Of a DNA stretch of 64,000 nucleotides, positions 22,662 through 35,678 are shown piece after piece. Position numbers and translations under genes: made by a program. This DNA is from Vishniacozyma victoriae (taxonomy: Eukaryota; Basidiomycota; Tremellomycetes; Tremellales; Bulleribasidiaceae), in the NCBI GenBank assembly GCA_017654735.1, contig JADPYG010000088.1, positions 2,976,001 to 3,040,000 on the forward strand, given 5' to 3'. Position 1 is the stretch's first letter, and the number at the start of each line of letters is the position of its first letter. The notes below the pieces were generated by a model. The model searched no databases. It was not told the DNA's origin and worked only from the letters and a program-made list of their open reading frames with translations.

Positions 22662-23663
22662 ATGTATGTGCACCTACCCCTTCCGGACGTGCTGATATTG
22701 AAGCCAAAGTCAATGATACCAGACGCACGACCACCTATCCCGCAACGTCGCTCGGCCCTTGAACCCAAACCTCAAGCTCAGAAGAAACGAATATCACTCT
22801 CCAACATGCCAAGCCTCTCGAAGCTAGGACTTGGCAAAAGCAGCTCTCAACCCAACAGTCCTATCGAAAGCACCATCCCTCTTCCACCTATCCTCCCTCC
22901 ACGTATATCACCTGTATCGCAAGGTAGCGCCCCTATACTCGAGGCTGGCCCCGGGAAAGAGAGACTGAACGACGAACCAGAAATTATCGACGCGTCAACA
23001 GATGATCTACATGAGACGTCGTCCGAAACAGCCACCCACAAAGGCAGAAATGGATCCCTTCACCTTTCGATCCCCAGCGTCTCACTTCCCTCTTTCAAAG
23101 CCCCTCCACGACTTCCTCAATCCCCCATCGGGTCTATTCGAAGCGCGACTGCCGACCTGGGTATCTTGCGAGAAGTGGACGAGAATGATGATCTCAAAGG
23201 ACGCTTATCAAAAGTCAAGTCGGACCCGCCTGTCAGACCATCGTCGTGTCCTAAGAGTATCTGGCTATGTTCCAAACCGACTACATCTCCCCCTACCTCG
23301 CAAACTGATCTCTCGAACGCTCGTCGAAAACCCGCAAGTAGGCCGTTGGTAGTACGAGCCATGTCGACTGGTCGACTCGCTTCCGAGTTCGACGAAGAAG
23401 GACGAGTCATCTGTCTATCGAATCATTGCGAGAGGGTATTGAAAGCTCGAGCATCCATGTCTCCTGCTCCTTCACCCATTCGCGCCGGCAACCACCTATC
23501 ACGAAGTATGTCAAACCAGGATCAGCCAGCAGCGAAGCGACAGGTGATCAGAGCTAGAACATCGGATCTGTTCCCTATGATGTCGCCGGATAAGCAAGTG
23601 AGGAAGCAGGCTAGTTGGAAGCGAGAGGATAATTCGAGGACATGGAAGGAGCTGTCTGCTTGA
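22662..23663 (+). CDS. Ser/Pro-rich hypothetical protein
   Basis: A single-exon frame of about 333 residues starts at the ATG at 22662 (MYVHLPLPDVLILKPKS). The frame is open further upstream, but no earlier ATG in it is better supported. The protein is rich in Ser, Pro and Arg and probably disordered, with several SPxR/SPS-like sites (SMSPAPSPIR, QPNSPIEST) that could be phosphorylated. One more ordered segment, RLASEFDEEGRVICLSNHCE then RVLKARA, near residues 240-265 may be a short motif. No signal peptide or known domain is visible. Codon use and the absence of stops support a real gene. The function is unknown. Confidence 0.65.
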   Translation: MYVHLPLPDVLILKPKSMIPDARPPIPQRRSALEPKPQAQKKRISLSNMPSLSKLGLGKSSSQPNSPIESTIPLPPILPPRISPVSQGSAPILEAGPGKERLNDEPEIIDASTDDLHETSSETATHKGRNGSLHLSIPSVSLPSFKAPPRLPQSPIGSIRSATADLGILREVDENDDLKGRLSKVKSDPPVRPSSCPKSIWLCSKPTTSPPTSQTDLSNARRKPASRPLVVRAMSTGRLASEFDEEGRVICLSNHCERVLKARASMSPAPSPIRAGNHLSRSMSNQDQPAAKRQVIRARTSDLFPMMSPDKQVRKQASWKREDNSRTWKELSA

Positions 23664-23966
23664 GCTGGAGAGGGAAGAGGGACTTGAGAGTTCGAGAGGC
23701 CAGTTACAGGCCTGTGGGGTAATTTACGCTGTCCTGGAATGCTACGAGGGTGTCTGAGGGATGTTCTTTGTCCGATGTAATGTTTCCTATCCATAACTTG
23801 ACGAATGCATATATGCCTGTACTCTTACCCTTTACTCCGGAAAGATCCGATTGATTTTCCTGAACGCGTCGCGTCAAGAAGATGAGAGAATGAGGGTAAC
23901 CCAATTTGTCAAATCACCTTCCACACTCTCTACTTCTCCTACACCCTTATCCCTTATCCTATCCTC
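23664..23966. other. Intergenic; POL2 promoter
   Basis: About 303 bases separate the Ser/Pro-rich gene from the POL2 start. Just upstream of the POL2 ATG lies a C/T-rich stretch (about 23925-23965) typical of fungal core promoters. Nothing else is recognised. Confidence 0.45.
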
Positions 23967-26900
23967 ATGCCTCTCAAACCCAACAGAGGTGGTTCCTCAA
24001 GAGGAGGCGGATCCAACACACGATTCACCGGTAAACGAGGAGGCGGTTCTTCAAGGGGTAAGGGACGCGGTGGTGGTGTAGCATATGGTATCGACCGACC
24101 AGCACCTCAGCGTGAGGACGATGGAACTGCTGCTGCTGAGAAATTTGAGGAAGTAAGAGTATGGGATGTAATTGATACAAAGCTGGGCTTTGAGAGGTTC
24201 GAGAGCGGTCGAGCTTCCGGAGAGGAGAAAGTTGGGTGGATGGTCAATATGCACCAGGTAAGTCAGGCGGCAAGAGCGAGGGACGTCGGAGCGGAAGCTG
24301 ACAGCTCAGACACTCCTAACGTCCGAATCCAGCCCGGGCGGTACCGCCGCCGTCGACTTCTACTTCATCCAAGATGACGGTGGAACATTCAAAGCTACGA
24401 TACCTTACGAGCCATATTTCTTCTTGACATGTCGGGTGAGTACCTTGATTTCTGAAGCGGGTTGAGCTGATCGAACAGGCTGGTACCGAGAGAACTGTAG
24501 AGGAGTGGCTTATGAAGAGATTCGAGGGTGTGCTCGTACGAGCAGAGCGGGAGAAGAAGTGGGATCTCTACCTTGTATGTCAGATCTCGCGGGACATGAG
24601 TCAAAGCTGATACCCAGCCAAATCACCTGCTGTCTGCACCACCAGTCTTCCTCAAACTCCATTTCCGCAATACAGCAGATCTCTACACTGTCCGTCGCGA
24701 ATTGCTACCGCTAGCCCAAGCGAATTCGGCGAAATTCACTGCTGTCGACGCTTATGCCGATATTGTCGGAGCGCAGAAGAACGGACAAGCTGGTATGGAG
24801 CCCGAGGAGGGTACAGAGGAGGCATGGGGAGCAGAAGATATGGGTCGGAAGGATAGGGAGCCTGCGGAGTGTATTGTGGATGTCAGGGAGTATGATATCA
24901 ATTACTACCTTCGGGTTGCCATTGATCTTGGTAAGCTCTTCCAATCGGGCACCGAGGGCAAAGCTGATCAATTAGATGTGCGAGTCGGATTGTGGTACAA
25001 TGTCGCCTCGCACCAGGGTATCACCTCCTTCAAGCGTATAACGGACCGAGTCAAGCGAGCAGAACCGGTAGTCATGGCATACGATATCGAGACGACCAAA
25101 CAACCTCTGAAATTCCCCGATCAGCAGACGGATCAAATTATGATGATTTCATACATGGTCGACGGACAGGGTTACCTCATCACGAATCGAGAGATCGTCA
25201 GTGAAGACATCGACGACTTTGAGTACACGCCAAAAGACGAATATCCGGGAGATTTCACCGTCTTCAATGAAGCAGACGAGCCGGCCCTGATTCGGAGGTG
25301 GTTCGAACACATCCGGGACTGCAAACCTACAGTCATGGCGACGTACAACGGAGATAGTTTCGATTTCCCATTTGTCGACATCAGAGCCAAGATACATGGT
25401 ATCAGCATGTACGACGAGATTGGATTCAAGCCGGACAACGAGCTGGAGTACAAATCAAGGCATACCATGCACATGGATTGTTTCCGGTAAGCTCAGCAAC
25501 CCTCATAGCAAGGAAGTCGAGCTAATGATGACAGATGGGTGAAGCGAGATTCGTATCTACCCCAAGGAAGTCAAGGTTTGAAAGCGGTCACGAAAGCGAA
25601 ATTGGGTTACAATCCTATCGATCTCGATCCGGAGTTGATGACACCGTAAGTCTCGCTGAGTGGGCAGAATTGACAAGTAGGTATGCCATCGAACAACCAC
25701 AGATCCTTGCTCAATACTCCGTTTCCGACGCCGTCGCGACCTACTACCTGTACATGAAATATGTCCATCCTTTCATCTTTTCGCTTTGCAACATCATTCC
25801 CCTAAATCCGGATGAAGTCCTGCGGAAAGGAAGTGGAACGTTGTGCGAAACGCTGCTGATGGTATGTCACTCCGATGTTCCCAGCTGACAGACAGGTGGA
25901 GGCGTACCAGGCCCACATCATCATGCCTAACCGACATGAAGATCCTCATGGTGTTACCTATGAAGGACATCTGCTAGCGTCAGAGACGTATGTTGGAGGT
26001 CACGTCGAAGCCCTGGAAGCTGGTGTGTTCCGAAGCGATATTCCAACAAACTTCAAGATGGAGCCCAGTGCTTGTCAGCAGGTGAGTTTGGCGTCTCGTC
26101 TGAAGACATGTGACTGACCAAACAGTTGATTGACGATCTCGATGCTGCTCTCAAGTTCTCACTGGTTGAAGAGGGAAAAATCTCGGTCGACGATGTCACC
26201 AACTACGACGAGGTCAAGGACCAGATCCAAGCCGCTCTCGAAATGATGCGTGACAATCCCAACCGTTTCGATACTCCCCTCATCTACCATCTCGACGTCG
26301 CCGCCATGTATCCCAATATCATGTTGTCAAATCGACTTCAGCCGGATTCAGTCAAGAATGAAGCAGATTGTGCTGTTTGCGATTACAATCGACCCGACAA
26401 GACTTGTGATCGACGGATGGAGTGGGCATGGAGAGGTGAATATTTCCCTGCCAAGAGGGACGAAGTGAACATGGTCCGACATGCGTTGGAGCAAGAAATG
26501 TTCCCGCCCAAATGGGCCAACGGACCTCGACGGCGGTTCATCGATCTCGGCGATGTCGAGCAATCTGCATTGGTCCATAAACGTCTAGGAGACTACTCGC
26601 GCAAAGTGTACCGAAAAACACACGAGACCAAGGTCGTCACCAAGACTGCAATCATTTGTCAGCGGGAGAATTCGTTTTATATCGATACTGTCCGAGCTTT
26701 CCGAGATCGACGATACGAATACAAAGGCCATCACAAGACTTGGAAGAAGGCTCTCGACAAAGCAAACGATGAAGGCGGAGCCGTCGCTGCGGTGGACGAA
26801 GCCAAAAAAATGATTGTGCTTTACGATTCGCTACAATTGGCGCACAAGTGTATTCTCAACTCGTTCTACGGTTATGTCATGCGAAAAGGTGCTCGATGGT

Positions 26901-29900
26901 ACTCGATGGAAATGGCCGGTATCACTTGTTTGACAGGAGCGACAATCATTCAAATGGCTCGACAGCTGGTTGAGCAGATCGGTCGACCCCTCGAACTGGA
27001 TACGGATGGTATTTGGTGTATGTTGCCCGGTGTCTTTCCGGAAAACTTCGACTTCAAGCTCAAGAACGGCAAGAAATTCGAGGTCTCGTACCCCTGTACC
27101 ATGCTTAATCACCTTGTCCATGCTCAGTTCACCAACGATCAGTATCATGAACTAGTCGACAAGGAGACTGGCAAATACGAGGTCCGATCCGAAAATTCGA
27201 TCTTCTTCGAATTAGATGGACCTTACAAGGCCATGATTCTGCCGTCATCGAAGGAAGAGGACAAGCTGCTCAAGAAGCGATACGCCGTTTTCAACCCCGA
27301 TGGATCCCTTGCCGAGCTCAAAGGTTTCGAGATCAAGCGACGAGGAGAGCTTCAACTTATCAAGATTTTCCAGTCGCAAATCTTTGACAAGTTCTTGCTT
27401 GGAACGACGACCGAGGAATGTTATGCGGCCGTGGCCGAGGTGGCAGATCAATGGCTCGATATCCTGCAATCGAAAGCGTCTTCTCTCAACGACGATGAGC
27501 TAGTCGACCTGATTGCCGAGAATCGAAGTATGTCGAAAACACTTGCCGAGTACGGCGGTCAGAAATCAACATCCATCTCGACTGCTAAACGACTAGCCGA
27601 GTTCCTCGGTGAACAAATGGTCAAGGATAAAGGTCTATCTTGTCGATTCATCATCTCTGCCAAACCAAACGGTGCACCTATTACGGAACGAGCTATCCCC
27701 GTCGCGATCTTTACCGCCGATCCTGCAATCAGGCAACATTTCCTGCGGAAATGGCTCAAAGATAATTCTCTAGTCGACTTTGATCTACGTACAATCCTCG
27801 ACTGGCAGTACTATACCGAGCGACTTGGTTCGGTCATTCAAAAACTCATCACCATTCCTGCTGCCCTACAAAAAGTGCCGAACCCAGTGCCACGTATCCG
27901 TCATCCCGATTGGCTTTACCGTAAAGTCGCTACGAAAGAGGATAAATTCCAGCAGCATAAACTTACCGATATGTTTGCCAAGATGAATGCCACCGCCGTC
28001 AGCAGGGATATGGAAGACTTTGGAAATGGAAACGGGAAAGCCAATGGGCAGAAGAAGGCTGTCGTCAAGAAGAGGTCGACCAAGGACAAGGATATGCCAA
28101 TCGAGTTGGCTCCTGATCCAATGGTCGATTACAGCGGTTACATCAGGGTCATGAAGAAGCAATGGAGAACCCAGCGACTTGAGCGCGCTCGAGCTAGGAA
28201 AGCGATGCCAAGGAACGATGGGCCGATATCGACAATGATGATGAACCGGACCGTCAATCTGGCCTCGCGACAATGGGATATCGTGCAGATTGCCAGCACT
28301 GCTAGACCTGGCGAATTCAAATTATGGTTGTCAATGGACGGGACTTTCCAATCGGTTCGATTACGCATCCCTAGAGAGTTTTACCTCAACTTCAAATCCA
28401 TGCCTGGTGTCGATACTTTCTCCGATCACTACGAATCAGCCACAGTCGTCAGAACGTTACCTCGAGGTCAGACGGCTCGAAATTTGTTTAGGCTGATTGT
28501 CGATGAAGCGCTCTTTGTCGAGGGCGAATCTCACTTTGCAAGTTTGATCAACAGTCCGAATGTCGATGGCGCATACGAACTTCAGGTCCCTCTCATCGTC
28601 CGGGCACTCATCAATCTGGGCACGGCGTGTGGGATGCGTTCTAGTGCTCTTGGTGGACTCAACAAGGGTCTTGATAAAGGGTTCGATCTTTCCGATCTCG
28701 AAAGACCAGCTTCGAGTGTCATCAGGCATCAATACCTCGACGACGGCAAGGCTATCCGCTATCACCTTCTTTTCCACGCTACTGTCGGACAACGTCATCT
28801 CATCGGATTCTTCTCGCCTGGCTCATCGGCAAAGGTCTACGTCGTCGACAACTCGCGTTCACGACAACAATTGCCCAGCCCTTCGAAATGGTACGAGGAA
28901 CGTGTCGAGCGTGCCGACAAAGGCATCTTCACCTACCCCGACGAGATGGAGTTTGCTACGACCTACTACTCGACTGAAGGTCAAGCGATGAAGCAGCTAG
29001 GAAAAGACCTACAAGCCGTTCGAAAAGGCTTGAACGTGATTGCTCTCTGCTCGCCCTTTGAGCATAGCTACTATCAAGTCAAATCGGCCATCTTCTCCGA
29101 ATACCCATTCATCACCTTCAAAGCCCCACGAGACGAGGATGCTTCACTCATGTGGCTACTCCAGACATCGCGTCGAATGGTCACCCAATACCTTCGCTTA
29201 TCGTCTTGGGTCAAGACTCAACTCGAGATTGCGACTCATTACGATGTCCCACTTGGTAATCTCGGTTCTGACCCCGGTGTATTCCTTGCCGATATCGATT
29301 TCGCCAGAAGACTCAAGGGGCAGGATATGATCTTATGGTGGTCTCCCTCTCCTCAACCTGATCTCGGTGGATCTGAAGGCGACAATAACGCACCGAAGGA
29401 GCTTGTACCTACCAACATGTTGATGAAGGGTACTTACTCATCCGTGGTCCTCGAGATGGAGGTTGCCGATCTCGCCATCAATTCGATTCTGCAGTCGGCT
29501 CTCGTCAACGAGATGGAAGGAAGTGGTACCGGATCCATGGCATTTGATTCAGCTTCGCACAATCTCGACGGGTACGCCAAGGGAACCGCCAACTCGAGCG
29601 TCATGCTTGGCGATGCCGTCTTGTCGACCCAGACATTCGGTGTACTCAAGACAATGTTGCGGGCATGGTACCTCGACAAAGCCCGAGCTCATGTCAAGGG
29701 TACCCAAACCTCGCCTGCCGATCTGGTCGTCAATCAATTCTGGCGCTGGATCTCCTCGCCATCTTCAAACATGTTTGAACCGGCTCTACATCGTTTCCTT
29801 CACGGACTGATGCGTAAAGTCTTCCTCCAATTACTGGCCGAATTCAAGCGGCTTGGCACCCAAGTGGTTTATGCCGATTTCAATCGGATTTTCCTGTTAA

Positions 29901-31155
29901 CTACCAAACCCGATGCTGGATCTGCCTACGCTTTCGCTAGGTACCTCATCTCAGCCGCCAATTCACAAGAATTATTCCGCCATCTCGTCATTGATGTCAA
30001 CCAGTTCTGGAATTACCTGACATTCATGGATATCGCAAACTTTGGAGGAGTCAAGATCTCGCCTGAACAAGCTGCTAGTCGTGAGCCACCTTCTTCGAAA
30101 TTCGAAATCAGCATGGATTGGAATATCCAATCTTTCCTACCTGGCTCTCTTCAACCTGTTTTCGAACGGAATGTCGCGGCATTCATCTTTGCGTTATACA
30201 CTGCCAAACGCAATTCGACAGATGGGCGAGCACCATTACGGGCAATCCATAATCTCAATATTGATCAACCTGGAGAAATCACCTCGGTCGTCAATCCTGC
30301 AAAAGACCTCGAGCACAAGGCAGCGAAAAAGAGTATCTCCCAAACTCTCACTCGACGTTTATTGGCAGATATCGCCGCTGTCAAGAAACGTCAACAACTA
30401 GCCCAGACGGACGAGGAGGAAGCCGCCGCACTCGTCTTCCCCTCTTTACCAGGTTCACGACTCGCTGCATCGGCCGCTTCGAAATCTACAAACCCAGCAT
30501 TGGAACTCACGAAATCGATATGTGAAGTTTTCGCCCTCTCATCCGAACATAATATCGAGATTCAAGTCCTCAAGAGGAATTTACTGGATCTCCTTGGCGT
30601 AAGGGAGTTCTCGGTCGTAGCGGCATTCAAGAACCCTTGCGAGAGTGTGATTGTGCCCAACGTAATCTGTATGAGGTGTAATGCGATTAGGGACGTCGAC
30701 CTCTGTCGAGATCCAGATAGATTACCGGGTGTAGATCCTGATAGTGGAGAGGTCTTGCCTCCTGCGAAAAAGACTTGGGTCTGTCATGTAAGCTTCCCAT
30801 CTCCCGACAGTACAAAGCTGACGTACAGAAATGTGATGCGGATTACGACAAGTTCCAAATTGAAAGTCATGTCATTGAGAATGTTTCCAGGATGATTTCA
30901 GCGTATCAGACTCAGGATGTAAGCTTTCCTACCATTCCACAAAGAGCAAGCTGACAAATCTAGGTCATTTGTACGAAATGCTACACTTCTAAAGACGATA
31001 ATCTAGCACCAACGTGTCATTGTGGAGGATCTTATAAGCCATCATTGAATCGAAACGAGATGAAAGGGAGGTTGGGAGTATTTGAGGGTATTGCAGAGTA
31101 TCACGAGCTAGCTATGGCCGGTGATTATGTTACTTCCATCTTGGATAGGTGGTAG
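23967..31155 (+). CDS. POL2: DNA polymerase epsilon catalytic subunit
   Basis: This is the largest gene in the window, roughly 2,220 residues in about ten exons. It starts at the ATG at 23967 with a Gly/Arg/Ser-rich N-terminus ([20 protein letters not shown]). The proofreading 3'-5' exonuclease has Exo I AYDIETTK near 25080, Exo [13 protein letters not shown] near 25340, and Exo [14 protein letters not shown] near 25720. The polymerase domain has motif [10 protein letters not shown] near 26295, motif [19 protein letters not shown] near 26850, and motif [10 protein letters not shown] near 26995. The 1,589-residue exon from 26126 covers most of the catalytic and inactive C-terminal polymerase halves. 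The last exons hold the Cys motifs CMRC...[13 protein letters not shown] and CTKC...CHCGG that bind Zn and help anchor Dpb2. It is the leading-strand replicative polymerase in the nucleus. Catalytic and proofreading residues look intact. Confidence 0.97.
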
Positions 31156-31246
31156 TGTGTTTCAAAACTGTACTAGAATTTTACTGTTGTAGCGTATTGT
31201 TGTAGCTCGTATAGAATGCATCATGCTCTATTATTCAAGACATTAA

Positions 31247-34200
31247 TTACAATCTACGTTCCGCATCTACCTCCCAAGTAGGTTCTAATGGGATCATAGC
31301 TACCCCACCACTCTTTGCAGGAAGCACTTCGATAGCTTCAACAGCGTTCTCCAGGTATGTTTCGCTAATCAACCCATCCTCTCCCTTTGAGTCGGCGAGA
31401 TTGACAGTCACGATCGGTAAGAATAAACGTCCGGAACGCATTGGGACAAGAACGATTTCTCGCTCTACTACCCCTTCGGTCCCCTTGTCGTCAGCTGTCG
31501 TTCATGGTAGAGAATTACACAGCTTACCTCAAGCAAGTAGTATCCTCTCTTGACACCAATCACCAGCCAGTCCTCAATCAACGGGACGATATCATATACC
31601 ATCTTGCCCGTACGTTCCTCCGCGTCGCCGGCCCAGGCGAAGGAAGTTCGCATCTGAATGCGGACAGGGATGGCACGGCCTTCGTAAATCCGTCCTTTGT
31701 CTGGCGTTCTAGGCTCTATCGTCACCGTCGTCAAGATCTGGATCATTAGCATCTCCGACACAAAAGGAAAAGTTGACTGACTCTGCGGGAAGGTACATCG
31801 ACTGGGATCTCTAATGTCCGCATGACATCCGGTTTCGGCATCGTGGTTAGGCGCTGAAGAGTCAGTAGTCGCCTGACAAGTTTGAGATGGGGACATACCT
31901 CCAGCAGGTCTTCGATCTCTTTCGTCGTACCTTGCCCTTTTGCGACGACCTCCTCCGCCCAACTAGAATCGAGCATCGCGGACCAGCCGCGGGACGCATA
32001 TCCGTTCATCAATGTCCTATCCTTCAGCCGGCGATCCACTGCTCGTCGTAATCCACTTGATGTCGTGGCGTCGAGAACAGTCTCGATGGAAGCTTCGAGT
32101 TCTGTCCGGGTCAGCTTGCAATCGCTTCATGCGTCCCAGACAGCTCACCCTCGTCGACTGTCAAGTAATGGATCACTAGTCTCAGGACAGCTGGAACGTT
32201 CCCTGCACAATGAGCTTTGGGAAAAGAGGAATATAATGACGAGACCCACCGCCTTGGGCGCCGGTCGGCCGTATCCTGAACACTCTCGTGAGCGATTGCG
32301 CAGGCGCAAGAGTCTGTTTATCAGCTGCGTCATTGACGAGTGGAAGAGTGAACGCACCACCGAATCCGCCTTTCGACTACCGGCATCTACTGTGTAGCCC
32401 CATGCTGGGGGCTGAAGCTCGACCGATGCGATGCGGAGACTTTCGTCCGAGTCTGCCGCCATCGTAAATTGTGATACTAGGCTGTATCGTTAGCTTTGAC
32501 GACCCGTTGTTGCTAGCTTACCAATCCGGGCGGAAGAAATCCTGTACGTTCACCGTCATTGGTAAGGCGACTCTAATATCCTGTGTTTCTGTCCATGTCG
32601 ATTCGACGCCATCCTCGGCGGTATAGATGATGGTGACGCAAGCCTGGCTATCAGCTGAATTTATCGTCAATGACTGGACATAACATACAGATGCGTTATC
32701 CCCATGAGGAGTGCCAAGGTAGGGAATGACCACATCTCGCGTTGTCCCAGCCTCTAGATCGCCCAGTATCAATGCATTGTCCTGATGACTTACGGCTGCT
32801 TGTCAGCTACTCAACGAGAGACACAGACGGCTGATACTCACCCTGACCATCCGCCTTAGCGACTGATAGGTCATACTGCATCCCTTCCTCCATACTCTCG
32901 AGCTGCAGTCTAGCGTTCTTCAGACTGCAGCTATTGGTCTGGATTCGTACGACTACTTCCGTATCGCCATCAAGCGCGTCTGACTCATCAGCTGAAGTCC
33001 CAACTGTTGAAGGTCAGCTGACTGTGCCGAGGCAAGGTCAATTTCGCATGGACAGCACCGGGCGGTCGACGCATTAAGAGTTGTGTGCCGGAACTTGGTG
33101 GAGCATAGGAGAAGGCGAGCTTGCCGACCTCGAACTCTGTCCCGCGGAGTTCGTATATACCTTGAGCTAGCATCTATCGTCAGCCAGGTACGTATGGGGG
33201 CACATACTCGACATGTGAGCTTGATTGTGTTGATGCCTGGTTGGAGGGTAGATTTCTTGGCGTCGAAGAAGAGACCATCGGACGAGCTGCTTTGCCAGCC
33301 GGAGCTGATATTGGAGAGGCTGACAGGCTAGAGAGATCAGCTCAATCCTGGTAAATGTCAGACTAGACTGACCACTGGTAGTTTGTTTTTGACCTCGACC
33401 GTTACAACGGAGTAATCTGGTTTATCGCCATATTGCGCCACCTCATCCAGGAACCTCACTTCGAAAGCATCATGTTGTTCGACATCTGCTATCAGCTAGA
33501 TCCCCACCGAGCTCTGAGTAAACTCACTCTCGTCTAGACCCTCACAATCGCTCAGACTGCTCATGACCCATTCCAACTCCCCTGCGTCTAGACCACTGGG
33601 CAATAAAGCGCATACACGCAGATATGCTAGGCCGAGCATCGTCCATTCTGTACCCCTTATCGGACCAAGTTCCCGGTGTGACCTGATAGCTCCCTCCAAA
33701 GAGAATTTAGCGACTGGAGTCCAGACTGATTGTGTTGCGCATTCCTTGGCTGAAGTACAGCATAGCTCGTAGGCAAGTTGCCAATCTTGGATATGCCTTC
33801 CATCAGCTCAGGACATGGATCAGGACATGACTTACAGAGCCAAGGCAGCAAGATCCGTCTTGAGCCTGATGATACTATTCACCTTCCCACAGGCTTCGTA
33901 TGCCAAGATCGCTTTCTTCGTTAATGTAGTATACAGCTCCCTGAACACGTTTGCGTCATTCTTGGCCTGGACCAATTGTTTATTGGACATTTGTTGGCGT
34001 GGATATGTTTCTTTCTCTACTTCATCCGGCAGTGAACCCGTTTCCGATGATTCGAATAGAACGTCGTCGGCGACAGTGAGTAGAGCTGATGAAGCTGCGA
34101 ATGGATATGCGTTGGGTAAATGACCGACCGCTACACCTATGCGCTCGACCTAAATGTCAGGTCATTTCCTGGAAGTAGAAGCTGGGACATACTTGTACTC

Positions 34201-35551
34201 TGGCAATATCGAGCAGCTCGGAACGGGCAGACTCATACGCCACCAGCCCAGAGTAGTCTCCATTCGGCCTGTCTATACGTGACCACTCGTCGCATCGCTG
34301 AACAACGTCCATGCAAGCGGTATATGTCCAGCTCTCGATAAAGTGTTCCGCGAGATCTTCCTATACCCATCAGTGAGACCTCTTGGATATAGGAATGAAG
34401 ACGTACCTCACTCTCCCTCAATCTCCTTGTCAAGCTCGCTACAAACCATTGACCGCGCTTTGCAACTTCCGTGATCCTCCCCAATTGGCCCAACAACTTC
34501 GCCTGCCTCGCAAAGACATATACTCTGAAATCGAAAATACTAATTGCGCTCCCTTGTAACATCTCTCGATATGGTTTACTCCGAACGTCGAGCACAGGTA
34601 GGGAATCGTCATTGGGCGATGTTGCTCCTAGTTTGCCGAACCAGGATAGGTTTTGTTCTTTCAGGATCTGGAAGAATGTGGCTTCGAGTTCTTCGTATAT
34701 AACCAATGCGTCTGATGGCAGGCCGACCGCCTCAAAGGAATGGGCGAGAGATTCCTGTTTATCAGCTCAGTGGCCCTTAGATCCTGGTGCATTGAGATCA
34801 GCTAACTTACCTTGAGCAGAAACCAGGTGCAAAAGTTCCATCCCACCATCATCCTCTGTGCTTCTCCCCTCTTGACTTCCTCCTCCCTCTCCACTATAGC
34901 AGCATCGAACGCAAGTACCACACTTTCCTTGATCTTGTTCACCACCTCCGGCCAAGCCGCTGGATCATCTCTTCCCTCGGCTGGTAGATTCACCTGAACG
35001 CATCTATCATCAGTGATGAGCGTAAATGGAAGGGGATGGACTCACCTATCTCGTTTACCGGTATTGAAATCCGATTTGAGCTTGCCCAAAACTCCAATAT
35101 CTCGCCCAAAGACATTCTTGCCCGACGTCACGACAGCGGTTGGAGGGTTCACGAGTATGATCAATGGAGCTACTGCCCCTCGACGAGATGAGAGAAGCGA
35201 GAGCCAATCTCGGATGAATGATTTGGTCGAATTCTTATATGTCTCCGAATCCTACTCATTAGCTTACCTGCGCCATGAACGACGAAGTAGACCTACCTCG
35301 CAGACTACCATACATAGATTGACCAAAGGCTGCTCTAGTACACTCCCCAACGCACTTCTTCCACCAGTAGGTACATCTCCAAGCTCAACCAGCTCGACAT
35401 TCAATTCCTGTATTGTCCGTAAAGAGGTCCGAGTGGTAGGTTTCCAATGTAGATTCCGTAAAGGCAGTTGATCCTTCAATGACTTTATAGCTTGATTTAT
35501 AGGCTGAGAAGGAGCAGGATGGGAGGTATAGGTGATAGTGACTGGCGCCAT
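31247..35551 (-). CDS. TRS130: TRAPPII subunit Trs130/TRAPPC10
   Basis: A many-exon gene of about 1,150 residues starts at the ATG at 35551 (MAPVTITYTSH, then LKDQLPLRNLHWKPTTRTSL and TIQELNVELVEL), the conserved opening of TRAPPC10 proteins. Downstream blocks fit: KSFIRDWLSLLSSRRG, CTWFLLK, DALVIYEELEATFFQILKE, RSKPYREMLQGSAISIFDFR and YVFARQAKLLGQLGR. The C-terminal half is beta-rich, as in the family's ASPM-like domains, and ends WEVDAERRL at TAA 31247-31249. Trs130 is a TRAPPII-specific subunit of the guanine nucleotide exchange complex for Ypt31/Rab11 at the late Golgi. Introns are short, and one acceptor uses the ctaatgagtag form also seen in cluster B unit 1. The POL2 stop lies 91 bases away in convergent orientation. 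Confidence 0.88.
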
Positions 35552-35678
35552 GATGGCTAGTATGAGTGGGAGGGCGTGGTGGAAATCGCAAAGTCAATTG
35601 ACGATTGACGCGTAGCATTTTGGAGTCCCACATCATCATCATCTATTCCAAGCAAGTATTCGTACATGGCATATCTAT

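Noticed and set aside
22343..22768. 141-residue minus-strand open frame
   Set aside because: It overlaps the promoter and start of the plus-strand Ser/Pro-rich gene and has no recognisable family.
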